DNA of 36,371 bases. Source: Thalassospira xianhensis MCCC 1A02616 (GTDB lineage: Bacteria > Pseudomonadota > Alphaproteobacteria > Rhodospirillales > Thalassospiraceae). Shown here one piece after another: positions 35,738-36,371 of this stretch. The stretch lies in the NCBI RefSeq assembly GCF_003326475.1, contig NZ_JPWA01000042.1, positions 1 through 36,371 of the forward strand. Reading direction: 5' to 3'. Both the position numbers and the translations under genes were made by a program. The notes beneath the pieces were generated by a model that was not told the DNA's origin, made no database searches, and worked only from the letters and a program-made list of their open reading frames with translations. Positions within the stretch are counted from its first letter, which is position 1; each line of letters starts with the position of its first letter.

Positions 35738-36100
35738 CCTGCCACATACCTGCTCTGGCAAAAGGTATATACAGGCGAAAGTTGCAACGCGGGTAACCCT
35801 CTGTCCGAATCATCTCACACTTTTTTGCAACTTTCCAAACTCAAAATTCAACCCTGAGACACCAAATACCCACAGATCGGCATACCTACAGATCGGCAAC
35901 CATTTGACATGATTGAGTACTGAAAAAAAAGCCACACATGTGGCATAAATGACACATATACACCTGTTTCCATCAGATTTTTGCCATAAACCGCAAAGAA
36001 TGCTTTGCCGGTTATTTTGGAAACAGATAGTATTTAACCAAGTAGATAGGGTCGGTTCCTGTGTCGGGAACTGAATAAGGTTTTCGAAGGGAGATGTGCT
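35738..36100. other. 363-base intergenic leader region before the NP-repeat gene
   Basis: No gene was found. It contains two tandem 16-base units sharing ACAGATCGGCA (35869-35884 and 35885-35900), an inverted repeat GCCAC-ACAT-GTGGC (35931-35944) and a hairpin GCAAAG-AATG-CTTTGC (35993-36008). A weak hairpin, ATACCT/AGGTAT (35746-35768), lies just after the preceding gene. Confidence 0.5.
36005..36033 (+). promoter_or_regulatory. Possible sigma-70 promoter of the NP-repeat gene
   Basis: TTGCCG (36005-36010), a 17-base spacer and TAGTAT (36028-36033) match the consensus at four of six positions each. The -35 overlaps the GCAAAG hairpin at 35993-36008. The leader would be about 60 bases. Confidence 0.35.
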
Positions 36101-36371
36101 ATGCGGCGCTTACAGAAACTGGCCGTTGCCACTGCTTTGGCTGGTAGTGTTTTCTTTGGCATGCAGACACTTGCCTATGCTCAGGCAGGCAATGTGTTAG
36201 ATGCCGAGATCGGTTCTCAGATTGATGGTGCCGCCGCCAACCCGGCAGCATTGAGCACGATGGTTGCCAATCTGGTACAGACCAACCCGACGCTTGCCGC
36301 CGCAATTGCCAAGCGCGCAACGCAAAGCAACCCAGCCGCTGCCGCGCAGATTGCCCAGGCGATGGCACAGG
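36101..36371 (+). CDS. Secreted protein with 15-residue NP repeats (3' end outside window)
   Basis: The first 90 codons are present and the frame runs off the right edge. Residues 1 to about 26 form a clear Sec signal peptide (positive start MRRLQK, hydrophobic core, cleavage after AYA or AYAQA). The mature part is rich in Ala, Gln and Asn and shows a 15-residue repeat beginning NP: NPAALSTMVANLVQT, NPTLAAAIAKRATQS, then NPAAAAQIAQAMAQ. Each unit looks like an amphipathic helix. The start has a GAAGGGAG site. Function unknown; the position suggests a secreted or periplasmic partner of the polysaccharide machinery. Confidence 0.75.
   Translation, partial: MRRLQKLAVATALAGSVFFGMQTLAYAQAGNVLDAEIGSQIDGAAANPAALSTMVANLVQTNPTLAAAIAKRATQSNPAAAAQIAQAMAQ

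Noticed and set aside
20265..36371. Phage or integrative element around the EPS locus
   Set aside because: No integrase, transposase, tRNA target or flanking direct repeat was seen; composition shifts are limited to a few genes.

Overview
The window looks like chromosomal DNA of an alphaproteobacterium. The gene families, gene order and codon use suggest a marine Rhodospirillales member, Thalassospira-like. That placement is an inference from recognised families, not from a search. No rRNA, tRNA, CRISPR array, insertion sequence or phage gene was seen.

Region A (1-7469) is a sugar-acid catabolic regulon. On the minus strand lie a DHDPS/NAL-family lyase or dehydratase and an IlvD/Edd-type aldonate dehydratase, plus the first six codons of another gene at the left edge. 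Divergent from them is a tripartite tricarboxylate transporter (tctC-tctB-tctA), followed by a LacI-family regulator of the GntR/IdnR type. The divergent intergenic region holds two near-identical LacI-type operators (centred CG), each lying on a predicted sigma-70 promoter, one per direction. The simplest reading is import of an aldonate by the TTT system and its conversion by two dehydration steps, with the LacI protein repressing both directions.

Region B (7491-20264, all minus strand) concerns formate. A LysR regulator precedes fdsG-fdsB-fdsA, which encode an NAD-dependent molybdenum formate dehydrogenase. A pair of overlapping hairpins separates this from fdsD-fdhD. Upstream are an OFA-family (oxalate/formate antiporter) MFS transporter and a two-component pair: an NtrC/DctD-type sigma-54 activator and a cache-containing histidine kinase. 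The transporter gene has a good -24/-12 promoter, and 100 and 143 bp upstream of its predicted start point are two copies of an inverted repeat spaced about four helical turns apart. This predicts a closed circuit in which the kinase/activator pair drives the transporter.

Region C (20265-36371) is an exopolysaccharide or capsule locus. On the plus strand come an initiating sugar-phosphate transferase, a WecG/TagA glycosyltransferase, a Wzx-like flippase, a sulfotransferase, an FkbM methyltransferase on AT-rich DNA, a KpsS/KpsC-like capsule protein, a GT4 glycosyltransferase and a Wzy-type polymerase. A galE follows that is broken by an in-frame TAG and has lost a Rossmann glycine. A second O-antigen-ligase-like protein is on the minus strand. 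Divergent from it are a Wzc-type tyrosine autokinase and a small membrane-anchored helical protein. The window ends inside a gene for a secreted protein with 15-residue NP repeats. The sulfotransferase suggests a sulfated polymer. No Wza outer-membrane channel or Wzb phosphatase is in view, so the locus probably continues past the right edge.
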